64,000 bases of DNA, from NCBI GenBank assembly GCA_014529385.2, contig CM043947.1, forward strand, positions 115,585,587 through 115,649,586, written 5' to 3'. This DNA comes from Adiantum capillus-veneris. Lineage: Eukaryota > Streptophyta > Polypodiopsida > Polypodiales > Pteridaceae. The position numbers and the translations under genes were made by a program. This document shows positions 55,483 to 64,000 of the stretch, one piece after another; the first letter of the stretch is position 1; each line of letters starts with the position of its first letter. The notes under the pieces are model-generated. The model worked only from the letters and a program-made list of their open reading frames with translations. It did no database searches and had not been told where the DNA came from.

Positions 55483-56739
55483 CTACCATGAAATCTTTGG
55501 TCCTTGCTTACTCACATCTGCTACCAGGTCGTAAGGTATGGATCCTACCCCAAGTGGAAATTCTTCTACTCCTATGTGCCTCCTTGACCTAATCTTCCTT
55601 TTCTTGTCTCCTATCACTTGGGAGGAACCCTCATTCCCTTTACCCGGCTCTGAAGCTTCCATTTCATCAGTTCTTTGTCTCCTAACTCTCTTTATTGGCA
55701 TGGCAACAGCTTCCTCCATTTTTTCTTTCCCTTTATCCTTACCATTGTCAAGACTTATGACAGAGACAGCCCTGTCCTCCGCTCCCGATGGTAGTGGAGG
55801 GATCTCTGCTGGTGCTTGTGGTGGTGGAGGAGGGGGTCTCAATATTTGGATTGGTGGAGCCACGTGTGCATTTTGTCCATTTAGTGGCCTAGCTCGAGGA
55901 GGAGTGACTTGCTGGCGAGGAGGCCATCTTTGATTACCATTTCCTTGATAGCGTCGTGGATGGGGGCAATAATACATGCCGTGACCTACCTCTCCACAGT
56001 TGTAGAAAATGTACTCACGTGCTTGCCTTTGTCCTTCTTGTCTATTTCGTTCATTTCCTGGCTGGGGAGCCCTTACACCTTGAACCAGATTGATGGACAG
56101 GCTCTCTAGTTGATTGGTGATTTGTTGAAGTAATTCTTGTTGAGAGGACTCTTGGTCTGTTGCTCCTGTCCCTGCTACTACCCTTGCCGTAGGTTGAGCT
56201 AGCGGTCGAGGCTCCATTCCCCCTTGTAGTTGAGCTTGGAATTTTAACTTCCTATCCTTGTCCCTTGCATAAGTCATAGCTTTATCAAAGGTATCTGGGA
56301 ATTTACCTTTTACCTTTTCTCGAAGGATGGGGTAAAGCCCTACCAGAAAACAGTCCTTCTTTAGGCATTCTGGCGCCCTTTCTCCTTCACCTAGTGATGC
56401 ACACCATTTCTCCCACAGGTTGGAAAACTTTCCTTCATAGCTTCTATAGTCATTGGGTGATGTTTGGCGTAGCTCTAAGAGCTGTCTCCATATCTCCTCC
56501 GGAGGCTCATGGCGGCGAAATTCTTCGATGAAGGCCATCTTTAAGGACTCCCAGTCTCTTCTTTCTTCAGGTGCCAAAGTTTGATACCATAATTTTGCAC
56601 CTTCCCTCAAGACCAAAGGAAAGGCCCTTAACTTAGTAGCTTCGTCATCCCTTCCCGATACCAGAAAGGCCATTTCCAAATTATCCAAAAAGTCTGGAGC
56701 AACCTCCCCAAGCTTACCATAAAAATTAGGGAAGTCCAT
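55483..56739 (-). CDS. gag of element C
   Basis: 418 codons from ATG 56,739 (MDFPNFYGKLGEV). Capsid domain: AFPLVLREGAKLWYQTLAPE, LKMAFIEEFRRHEPPEEIW, LVGLYPILREKVKGKFP. The knuckle FYNCGEVGHGMYYC has lost its first Cys. A Pro-rich stretch (RPPPPPPQAP) and basic clusters follow, then EEFPLGVGSIPYDLVADVS leading to the protease. It ends at TAG CAA CTC, a context partly resembling the CAR-YYA type of stop readthrough. Confidence 0.9.
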   Translation of the reverse strand: MDFPNFYGKLGEVAPDFLDNLEMAFLVSGRDDEATKLRAFPLVLREGAKLWYQTLAPEERRDWESLKMAFIEEFRRHEPPEEIWRQLLELRQTSPNDYRSYEGKFSNLWEKWCASLGEGERAPECLKKDCFLVGLYPILREKVKGKFPDTFDKAMTYARDKDRKLKFQAQLQGGMEPRPLAQPTARVVAGTGATDQESSQQELLQQITNQLESLSINLVQGVRAPQPGNERNRQEGQRQAREYIFYNCGEVGHGMYYCPHPRRYQGNGNQRWPPRQQVTPPRARPLNGQNAHVAPPIQILRPPPPPPQAPAEIPPLPSGAEDRAVSVISLDNGKDKGKEKMEEAVAMPIKRVRRQRTDEMEASEPGKGNEGSSQVIGDKKRKIRSRRHIGVEEFPLGVGSIPYDLVADVSKQGPKISW

Positions 56740-57074
56740 AAGTGAGAGAGTAAACAAGTACACAAACAGCTCCAATTTATTTTAAAATAGAGTATGGTAA
56801 TTACAATTTGGAGCTTTAGCACAACTTAGCTCAAAATAGGATGAAGATCGACACATCAAAGGAATGGTAATAGTCTAGTAAGGGTAGAATGACAGGATGA
56901 GGAGAGCGCAAGATTTCCCCAAGTCTCTCGGCTCCAAACAACAGGGCTATTCTTTGCTGATAAAAGATTTTTCTATCAATACAAATATTCACACGGATAT
57001 GACGCACAAAATGGAAAGGAAACATGCGGGGATCATCATTCTCATTATTGGCATCCATACTTACACACAAGAGC

Positions 57075-57611
57075 CTAGCTTAGTTGCACCACCTTGGGAC
57101 CAATGAGCCTGATCAGCCACAGAAGGTCAGCACCTCGGATCACTTCGACTCTTCCTGATGCATCTGTGAAGATGTAAGGCGTGATGACAACACTTTGTAC
57201 AATGCTGAGCCTTTTAGCAAGCAACAATTGGATGCTATTACCATAATCAGCATGACGAATGAAAGTGACACCATTAATGTGCAGCACATCATCAACTAAG
57301 ATAGTTTCCTTAGATTGAGATAACTTCTTGAAAATTAGCAGCAAAGGTAGGGCAGGGAGGCTTTTCACCCGGTCTCCATTTAAGCACTTTGGACAATATC
57401 CAAAGTGATCTTCACGCGGACAGGAGGTTGGCTTGGGATTGGTGGTTTCTGGATTCACAAAGTGCACTGGGAGCACTCCTAGACGGGCGGCAATCTTGTA
57501 GGCAAGCCTTCGCCTCTTTGCTTCAAGAGGATTTAGGGGTGAGAGTCGTGGTTGCAAGTTGTAGGTTGAAGTTGGTTGCTCACTAGCCTTTTTCTTGCCT
57601 GTAGTGGTCAT
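57075..57611 (-). CDS. Small ORF upstream of gag in element C
   Basis: 178 codons from ATG 57,611 (MTTTGKKKASEQ). It has a basic N-terminus (EAKRRRLAYKIAARLG), one Cys pair (FGYCPKCLNG) and a hydrophobic-charged C-terminal half (LPALPLLLIFKKLSQSKETI, VEVIRGADLLWLIRLIGP). Not recognised. The position between primer site and gag is that of ORF1 in Ogre-like Tat elements, but no similarity to ORF1 of the giant element (38,336) is visible. Confidence 0.55.
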   Translation of the reverse strand: MTTTGKKKASEQPTSTYNLQPRLSPLNPLEAKRRRLAYKIAARLGVLPVHFVNPETTNPKPTSCPREDHFGYCPKCLNGDRVKSLPALPLLLIFKKLSQSKETILVDDVLHINGVTFIRHADYGNSIQLLLAKRLSIVQSVVITPYIFTDASGRVEVIRGADLLWLIRLIGPKVVQLS

Positions 57612-57648
57612 GTAATCCCTTATTAATGAGATTAAGCCAAATGTTACC

Positions 57649-57840
57649 TTACTCTTGAGCACGCGCTGCGGCCTTAGGCCACTTAGGTGTAGAGGTGATC
57701 TTCCTCCTCTTAGTCGGCTCCTCAGGAAAGAGAGGTCTGGTGATTCTTTCTCTTCCCTTAATGTGTGTCACAATACCTTCGTGTATGTTGATGTAGAATA
57801 TTTCAAGCTCGTGTGCGTTGGAGGTTTCTGGAGCACTCAT
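57649..57840 (-). CDS. Very small ORF near the primer site of element C
   Basis: 63 codons from ATG 57,840: an acidic start (APETSNAHELEIFYINIHEG), then a basic end (EEPTKRRKITSTPKWPK). It lies about 250 bp downstream of the primer site and just before the larger small ORF, in another frame. Whether it is translated is unknown. Confidence 0.35.
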   Translation of the reverse strand: MSAPETSNAHELEIFYINIHEGIVTHIKGRERITRPLFPEEPTKRRKITSTPKWPKAAARAQE

Positions 57841-58094
57841 AGGGTGAGAGGAGAGGTATATCAAGCTCTTCTTCTCACTCTCCTTCGTTGGCGACGATCA
57901 CGAACAAGGCATGTAGAAGAACTTACTTCTTGAATTTCAATGACACTGCAACCTGGTAACAAGACCTCGATGAAAGCTTTTAAGGCCTCTCAAGCCTCCT
58001 CCTCTTCTGTTCTCCAATTTGCAAACTCCTCACGCCATTCTTCCATGTTGTAGATTGCACATCTTCATTGCTTGTGGACTGAAGGTCTGTGTAG

Positions 58095-58118
58095 CCCTCC
58101 TCCGTGGGGGCACCAAAA
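58095..58118 (-). promoter_or_regulatory. Primer-binding site of element C
   Basis: The minus strand reads TTTTGGTGCCCCCACGGAGG directly after the LTR end (CGCCATCA). It is shared with element E. Confidence 0.82.
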
Positions 58119-58248
58119 TGATGGCGGGAAAAAGAGCAGTGCAATCGGGTGGCCTCTGTACTCGTGCACACTCCACAAACCACGCCTCATGCAAACAAGC
58201 AAAGAACAAAACAAAGGGGTCACCACCCTAAATTAAGAGGTTCAGGGA
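58119..58248 (-). repeat. 5' LTR end fragment of element C
   Basis: 130 bp matching 49,664-49,793 almost exactly; homology stops abruptly at 58,248, where chromovirus D gag begins. This is the right breakpoint of the inversion. Confidence 0.9.
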
Positions 58249-58870
58249 TGGCATTTGCGTTTGTTGTTATGATTCTTCTAGGACAGTGACTCCTATAATG
58301 ACCTAGCTCATTACACTCGTAGCAACAAACATTTGGATGTTGCGGTTGAGTTACTCTAGTTGTTGCTGCTATAGGGCGAGATTGATAAGATTTTTCTAGG
58401 GCATCCTAGAGAGATATAGGTCTCATTGCTTCAAGGTGTGTACCCAGCGGTTGATTCAATCCTTGACAGAACCATGCTACCTTTTTCCGAGCATATCTTT
58501 TCAAAGTTAAAAATTTAGAGTATTACTCTCCCACCGATAAAGATAACTGCTTTAGAGCAAAGAATTCATTCTTTCTGGCATCACGATGAGCAAGTGGAAG
58601 ATATTGTTTTGTAACGGCTTCTTTAATTTCCTCCCAAGATTGGGAAGATCCTTAAACACCCAAGTCCTTGCAATGTTGTTTCCACCATATTTTTGCATCA
58701 CCAATTAGAGGAAACATTGCAAGCATAGTCTAGTTTTCTAGCTGGGTGCCTACATGTTAAAACTAGTCATCCATTGCTTCTAACCAGAGTCCAGCATTGT
58801 GCTCTACATTAGCTCCTTCTCCCTTGAAATTGGGAGTTTGGGCTTTCTTGAAAAGAAGTTTCTTCTCTTG
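58249..58870 (-). pseudogene. gag of chromovirus-like element D
   Basis: The minus strand reads AMFPLIGDAKIWWKQHCKDL, SSQSWEEIKEAVTKQYLPLA, HRDARKNEFFALKQLSLSVG and VAWFCQGLNQPLGTHLEAM, then the zinc knuckle CYECNELGHYRSHCPRR. Three or four stops and a short deletion break it. The reading ends at the junction 58,249 and continues in frame at 19,742 on the other strand (arginine-glycine tail). Confidence 0.82.
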
Positions 58871-59118
58871 ATTGGTGGTGCAGAGAGCGGTAGGTGGTAC
58901 CTATACGATAATATTCACGTCAGTAAATTGACGGAAACCTAGAGACTTAGTACACAGATTCAATATGAAAATTAACTTCAAAATATACACATGACATAAT
59001 AAGGTACTCAGATCAAGAAATCTCAAACTCATATTTATGTTGGAATATTTACGAAGGTAGCCTATCCAAGAGGCTAAGGTACACTTTATTTCTAACTTAT
59101 TGCAAAGCTTGGCGGCAT

Positions 59119-59532
59119 CTAAAGGATCTGCACAGTTGACTTCCCAGGAACATGGTGATATAGATGATAGGTGTCTAAAGTCAAATGCTTATAGTCTACT
59201 ATCTCATCAGAGTAGTACCTCTTGTACACATTGCTAATAGTCTCAAATGATACAAAATTCTCGTTTCGAGGAAATATATGTGGAACGGTAATAGTCTTAA
59301 TCCTATCACTAGGGATTACTTTCTTTGCTTCATCAAAAATCCATCTGTTCAAGGTTTTCTTGGTAGCATCAATAGTGATCTTGCAATTGACTTCTTTAGA
59401 AGTCCCAAGGAAGTAGAAAACTTGGATTACTCGCAACTCATGCGCCCAACAAATTTTCTTCAAATCAGTGGGATAGGTACTCAAATTTTGTAGCATCGAT
59501 GTAAAAGACACCACCCTTACTATTCCATGCAA
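59119..59532 (-). CDS. Unrecognised ORF between primer site and gag of element D
   Basis: 137 codons, apparently starting at MHGIVRVVSFTSMLQNL. Well-mixed composition (WAHELRVIQVFYFLGTSKEV, IKTITVPHIFPRNENFVSF, KHLTLDTYHLYHHVPGKSTV). I do not recognise it. It may be a leader ORF of D, or a host fragment captured or deposited there. Confidence 0.35.
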   Translation of the reverse strand: MHGIVRVVSFTSMLQNLSTYPTDLKKICWAHELRVIQVFYFLGTSKEVNCKITIDATKKTLNRWIFDEAKKVIPSDRIKTITVPHIFPRNENFVSFETISNVYKRYYSDEIVDYKHLTLDTYHLYHHVPGKSTVQIL

Positions 59533-59786
59533 GCTTCCATCCTTGATGGATTCCTACTGATGGGGGATCAAAAGCCTTAATCAAAACTTACATCATACTT
59601 TGGAGGAAATTATAATTTGGAGAACGACATGCCTGCGTATACATTAGCTCAAATATTTTGAACTTGCGATAATAAGCATCGGCATCTTCCTGAAACATCA
59701 GTGTTGGTGAGTTCTCGAACTCTAAGTTCCCAATTCATTTTTCAAAATTTTTCAAACAATGTCAATTTTTCCAGTTTCCTAACCTA

Positions 59787-59799
59787 GGATCTAATACCA
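59787..59799 (-). promoter_or_regulatory. Degenerate primer-binding site of element D
   Basis: The minus strand reads TGGTATTAGATCC after CCTCACACG. It resembles TGGTATCAGAGCC of chromoviruses with two or three changes. It implies that D's 5' LTR ends near 59,801 and extends to higher coordinates; I could not define its other end. Confidence 0.5.
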
Positions 59800-59800
59800 C

Positions 59801-61501
59801 GTGTGAGGTCTTCTCCCCGATACCATAACCTTATGGCAACAGGAGGGCACCTGACAAGTCGATAGGCCCTATTTGATTGAGAAAACATAGTCAATATAGA
59901 CAAGATTCTAATGGACAGGCTCTCGTCACCGAGTAACTTGAGTCCAAAGCATTAAAAAGGACTCCTAGCACTGTCTCGTAGAGGAAGCATGAGCTGTTAC
60001 AATACTATGATGTTCCTAATTCTCACCTTCCGAGAGAGAGAAAACCCAATTGCCTTTTTCCCCATACTTTCAGAGGCACGTACAATTGGAATTCTCGACT
60101 CTTGGAACAATGAGTCTCTAATTCGCTCTTTTACAAGAGAGAGAGAGGAGAGTTTCTCGACTAATCGAGACCACCCATCCTTGACTGGCATTCTGAGTTA
60201 GTCCCCACTTTCCACCCCCACACTCACACTTTGTTCTGTTTGTTTTCTAATTACTACCACATAATTGTTCATACACAAAGTTCCATTTTTGGATTTCCAT
60301 CACAAGTTCATTAAGATAGCCCTTCAACCAATTTCAAATCGGCAGCAAGACAATCTTTTTAGAAGAAAAACAACATATGATCCCTCTTCATTAAAATATC
60401 CTAACCCCAAGAGTTCATTCCTCTTGGCTAGAGTTTATTGCTCTCGGTGTCTTTAGTTGCCCATACAACTAAATTGTCCTACAATCTGGGCACCAACCCG
60501 TAGTGACTAACTCACAATCTGGGCAACAACCCGCAAGTACTATCTTGCATTCTGGGCACCAACCCGCAAGATGTGTGCAACCATATGCACTGCTTCAGCA
60601 TTCACTCCACTATGATTTCCTCCCTGGATATCAGAGGGATTTTTGACTATATCAGTATAGGATTTTGAATGAAGAAGGTTCGAGGGTTCTTCTACTAGGC
60701 AAACATTTTTTTCCTATGATCAAACAGATGACTTTCCAAACAATCTTTCACTTTGCAACTAAAATTATATAAAACATATGCCGTAGTTTGTGATGGTTTT
60801 ATGATCCATAGAGATGGTTTCCCCTTTTTCTACTCTATCATCTATGCAGTGAATGCAAATACTTAACAAAATTCATTCCAACCTTGTCTAATGTAGGACC
60901 ATTGCCTGGAAAGTTTGGTGCCACATCCTCCAAGGAAATTCCTTTTCCTTTATCAGCTTCTCGAATACTGCCAGCCTCATCATTGTGAGTCTTGCTAACA
61001 CGGGACCTTTTTGGGGCCATCTTTTCTCTAACTAACTTGAAAATGTGTAAGAACTAATTGTGAAAAAACCAATTTGATAATAAGGTTGATGGAATGTTAA
61101 TTTTATCTATTCTTACACTTCTATTCCAATGATTTATGCTTATGATAGGCAATAAATTTTCGTAAGGTCTAATAGACAATACTCATTCACACCATCCATT
61201 TATGCACTAATCACATGATTAATCACTTATATATACTTGCAAGAACAATCCATCATTTTAGTTGGACAATTCTTGAATATGCTTAGCTAATTCATGCCAA
61301 TATTTATGTTACATTGATGAAGAATTGGGCATGCAGTCAATACAATCAATTATGTAATTGAGCGGTGAGACCTTCATTACTTTGTAATCTAGAGAATTAC
61401 CATAAAGTATCTATAATATTTGTTGATAGGTAAATAAGAGTATAGAATTTGATAGTAGAGTAGCAATTGGAAAGGATTCCAATTAAATGGAAATATGATA
61501 G
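59801..61501. other. Presumed LTR of D and unassigned sequence
   Basis: No recognised gene. A 60-codon minus-strand ORF at 60,838-61,020 (MAPKRSRVSKTHNDEAGS) is basic then acidic, like the beginning of some plant retroelement ORFs, but cannot be assigned. 60,483-60,580 holds three units of a 33-35 bp repeat (TCTGGGCACCAACCCGCAAG). Confidence 0.4.
60483..60580. repeat. Three-unit 33-35 bp tandem repeat
   Basis: Units on the theme ACAATCTGGGCACCAACCCG plus about 14 variable bases. Confidence 0.8.
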
Positions 61502-62331
61502 TGAGAGGCGGAAGTGAAAAAATAGACCTGGTGGCCTCTACACCAAGACTATGCACAATGGCCTCATCATGGGGGATACACAATAGGGGCACCACCTAGA
61601 AAGATATGCGGCTAGGACGCATACATATACACAATAAAGCATGCCATGGAAAACAATTTCAAGATCCACGCCCAAATGTGGAATGGGGTGGTCGGAGAAT
61701 AAGGTGAGAGGAGTGGTGAATGAGTGAGAATAGGCTTTCTACTCGTGCATGTTAGTAAGGAAGATAATGAGGTATGGGAAACTTGTGAGTATGCTCACTT
61801 ATCATACAAGAGGTGGCGAATCCTCACACCTCAAGATGCAAGTAGCAAGATGATAGGAATATGAAAGGGAGAGAGAGAGTGTGTGTATGGTGGCGAATCC
61901 GCACACCTTTACATAAGCATGATAAAAAATGGCAAGTAACAAGCATATACCATACTCTCAATGAGATGTATCCAAAGCGACACAAGGTATGGCACCAAGA
62001 TGGAGTGTGTTGATTGCTTGCAGAAGATGAATACAATAGGTAGTGTATGGCAAGAAGATGAGAAGGGAACAAGATCATAGGAGGCATAATGGAGAGATGG
62101 GAGTTGATGGCGAGGAATATCATGAGTGTGTCCACCCTTCTTCTTCTTGAAATTGTGCCTTCAACCCTTAATTACAAGTGATGTGGAGGTGTGGTGCTCA
62201 TCTTTTGTGCATGGTTATGGTGTTGTGGTTATGTGATTAGGGTTCATGCTACAAACATGTAGCACAAGGGTGTGCATGGATAGGTGTGTGTGTGTGTGTG
62301 TGTGTGTGTCTATCCCCCCTTAGTGAGCTCT

Positions 62332-62362
<31 letters not shown>

Positions 62363-63494
62363 CTATCCCCCCTTAGTGAGCTCTCATGGCCTCCTTATAT
62401 AGGGAAGGAGGGAAGGATTTAGCAATATTTCTATTTGAGGTGAGTGTCCCACTTTGGTGACTAGGAAAATGGGGTGCATGTGACTGTGGATCCCATCTTG
62501 TCTCCTCATTATTTAAAATACTAGAGTCAATAGAGAGAGAAGAAGAGAAAATGTGGGTAGGATATAGAGGATAGGAGATATTTAAAATAGTCTAGCTTTG
62601 GCTAGACATAAGCTTATTAGGGAGAGAAGAGAGAGGTGAGAAATTTATAAGAGAGGTTGTTGAAGGTGGATAGTTGTTGATGAGGATGGATCCTCCAAAA
62701 ATGGTGATAGAATCACTCTAGACTTGCCAAGACCTCATTAAAAGAGCCTTGTCTCTTGTAATCATGCTTGAAGACTTGTAGAACCATAGCCATTCTAGAG
62801 GGAAGAAAATTGGGGATGGCCTGTGTCACCATTACACGAGAAAACTCGGGTCCACCACAAAAATCATAGCTCCGCGTTCATAACTCCAAAAATTCTGAAA
62901 CAAATTGAGCTAAAAGTTGAGATTATGAGCTACATCTTTCATGTTGAACGCTCCTTCAAATTCGGGGTTCTTCTCTACTTTAAAAATTTAGCCAAATAAT
63001 GTATTATTTATGGCTGCAAAGGTCTTTTGGTGGTCCCCTTTGAGTGGACTTCTCTCTTGCCTTCAAGTGTAAGCTCCTTCATGTGTATGAAAACATGACC
63101 TAGAGTTTTGAAAAGATTGGCAATCATCTAAATGGAGGTATTATTGAAATTTGAAAGTGGGGTTGAGGTTTGAAAATGAAAACTAGTGAATAATATATTT
63201 GGTAGGGTGGAATAATATATATACATGAAAAAATATTAGAAAATACTAAAATATATAATGTAATTTAGAAAATATATATATTTAATATTTAAGGTCAAAA
63301 GAGAGATCAACAAAGAAAGCTCACTTATTATGCTACATCGTGATTGATTAGCATAAGTCTTATTTATTTAATAAAGGCTAAAATGTTTGTGAAAAAGGAA
63401 AAAAAATCAAAAGTAACTTATATAATAGGAAATATTTTGGTAAAAGGGAAAAAATATATATGGGGGGTTCCCATGCATGGAAAAGCCTACCTCA
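61502..63494 (-). repeat. 3' LTR of element F (about 2.0 kb)
   Basis: It starts TGAGAGGCGGAAGTG in window orientation and ends CTACCTCA next to the polypurine-tract complement. Its first 110 bp parallel element C's LTR (GGTGGCCTCT, GGGGCACCACC). Two (GT)n blocks at 62,284-62,309 and 62,335-62,362 are each followed by CTATCCCCCCTTAGTGAGCT, an internal 53-bp duplication. 62,820-63,470 is AT-rich without genes. Confidence 0.75.
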
Positions 63495-63522
63495 TTAGCC
63501 CTCCCCCTAAGGCTAGAGGTAT

Positions 63523-64000
63523 TCATGCCTCTAGCGCTGTACTTGATTCTTCTTCAATTGAGGTGGAGGTGTCTCCCTCCTCAGGGATTTCCATCATAGG
63601 TGCTTCATCAAACCTCAAAAAGTACTACTTCAACCTCCATCCATTGACACGTGTTTTGTGGAGCCTACCATCTACATCCATCAATCGGTAACTGCCATTG
63701 GGGTAGCGCTTTCTAATGACAAATGGCCCCTCCCATCTGGGTGAAAACTTTTTATCCTTCCTAGTGTCAAACCTGTTATCATACCGTAGGACCAACATAC
63801 CTTTCTTGAGACCTTTTGCCCTAAGTCCCTTGTTGAAGGTAAGTCGACGTTGCTCTACCTGTGCTGCATAATAGTTGATAGCATCTTCTCTGTCTAGTTG
63901 AAGCCTCTCTAGATCAAGAATGTGGTTGTGGAGATGAGCATTAGGACGTTCCACCTTCCCAGCTAGCACCCTGAGACTAGCCAATTGTACTTCAATGGGT
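63523..64000 (-). pseudogene. Integrase C-terminal end of element F (runs off the window)
   Basis: Minus-strand SLRVLAGKVERPNAHLHNHI, DREDAINYYAAQVEQRR, LVLRYDNRFDTRKDKKFSPRW and TRVNGWRLK are close to the end of element C's integrase. TAG at 63,623 interrupts it before YFLRFDEAPMMEIPEEGD ... and TGA 63,523. The stop lies inside the final module, so it may be a decayed CAG. The rest of pol lies beyond 64,000. Confidence 0.88.

Larger units (their letters stand above)
49664..58248 (-). mobile_element. Element C: nearly complete Tat-type Ty3/gypsy retrotransposon
   Basis: Order on the minus strand: 5' LTR end fragment (58,248-58,119), primer site, two small ORFs, gag, protease, RT/RNase H/aRNH/integrase, polypurine tract, 3' LTR (51,193-49,664). 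Gag, PR and pol share one frame, broken only by TAG 55,483 and TGA 55,030. The missing LTR start lies at 18,901-19,741 because of an inversion whose breakpoint is inside this LTR. The flanks CACAT (49,659-49,663) and GACAT (beside 18,901) are a target duplication with one change, showing insertion into a palindrome of the giant element. Confidence 0.9.

Noticed and set aside
60838-61020. Independent small gene MAPKRSRVSK...
   Set aside because: It has an ATG and balanced composition but only 60 codons and no recognisable domain; it lies in probable LTR or leader sequence of element D.

Overview
The window looks like intergenic heterochromatin from a large plant genome, most likely a fern or another non-seed vascular plant. 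Three things point that way. There is a decayed pentatricopeptide-repeat fragment of the style abundant in ferns (about 6,170-6,520). There are plant Ty3/gypsy lineages of the Tat type (with a second RNase H) and of the chromovirus type. Pieces of very large elements are nested in one another. No intact host gene, tRNA or rRNA gene was found; nearly everything that can be read is transposon-derived or decayed.

Layout: 1-5,440 holds minus-strand gag remnants of a Ty3/gypsy element, interrupted by a complete 2.2-kb short-LTR non-autonomous element (1,959-4,158, perfect target duplication GCGAC) and by a short copia/TRIM-like LTR with its primer site. 5,750-8,760 has microsatellites, a PPR fragment and tandem repeats. 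9,136-11,832 holds two decayed non-retroelement genes (a protein-kinase-like one, then one ending in a RING-like finger). 12,097-13,464 is the C-terminal half of a hAT transposase. 13,465-18,901 (minus strand) is the 3' part of a giant Ty3 element: LTR, a 3.2-kb coiled-coil ORF and a leader with five 24-bp palindromes. 18,901-20,211 has a fragment of another LTR and a chromovirus remnant. 20,212-28,415 is a degenerate Tat element (E), followed by a DEAD-box helicase fragment. 28,870-34,980 is gene-free. 35,000-35,980 has a gag fragment and the N-terminal half of the hAT transposase. 35,981-49,663 is the 5' part of the giant element: LTR, PBS, palindromic leader, ORF1, gag, PR, RT, RNase H, two zinc domains, integrase, a second protease and a basic tail. 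49,664-58,248 is Tat element C on the minus strand. 58,249-59,800 is the gag end of chromovirus D. 61,502-64,000 is the 3' end of another Tat element (F), which runs off the window.

The parts fit one history. The hAT halves, the two 931-bp LTRs with flanking AGTGGC, the two pieces of element C's 5' LTR and the two halves of D's gag all become contiguous if the segment 19,742-58,248 is re-inverted. The window therefore contains one 38.5-kb inversion, and the two palindrome-bearing halves are one element of about 19.1 kb, into which element C inserted at a palindrome.

The most unusual content is that reconstructed element. Diverged copies of one palindromic leader precede both its gag-side ORF and its 3' ORF, each ending 167-168 bp before the ATG. 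Its integrase carries a duplicated N-terminal zinc domain and a second retropepsin-like domain fused downstream. Most reading frames in the window are broken by in-frame stops, chiefly TAG, rather than by frameshifts, which suggests decay by deamination of methylated cytosines.
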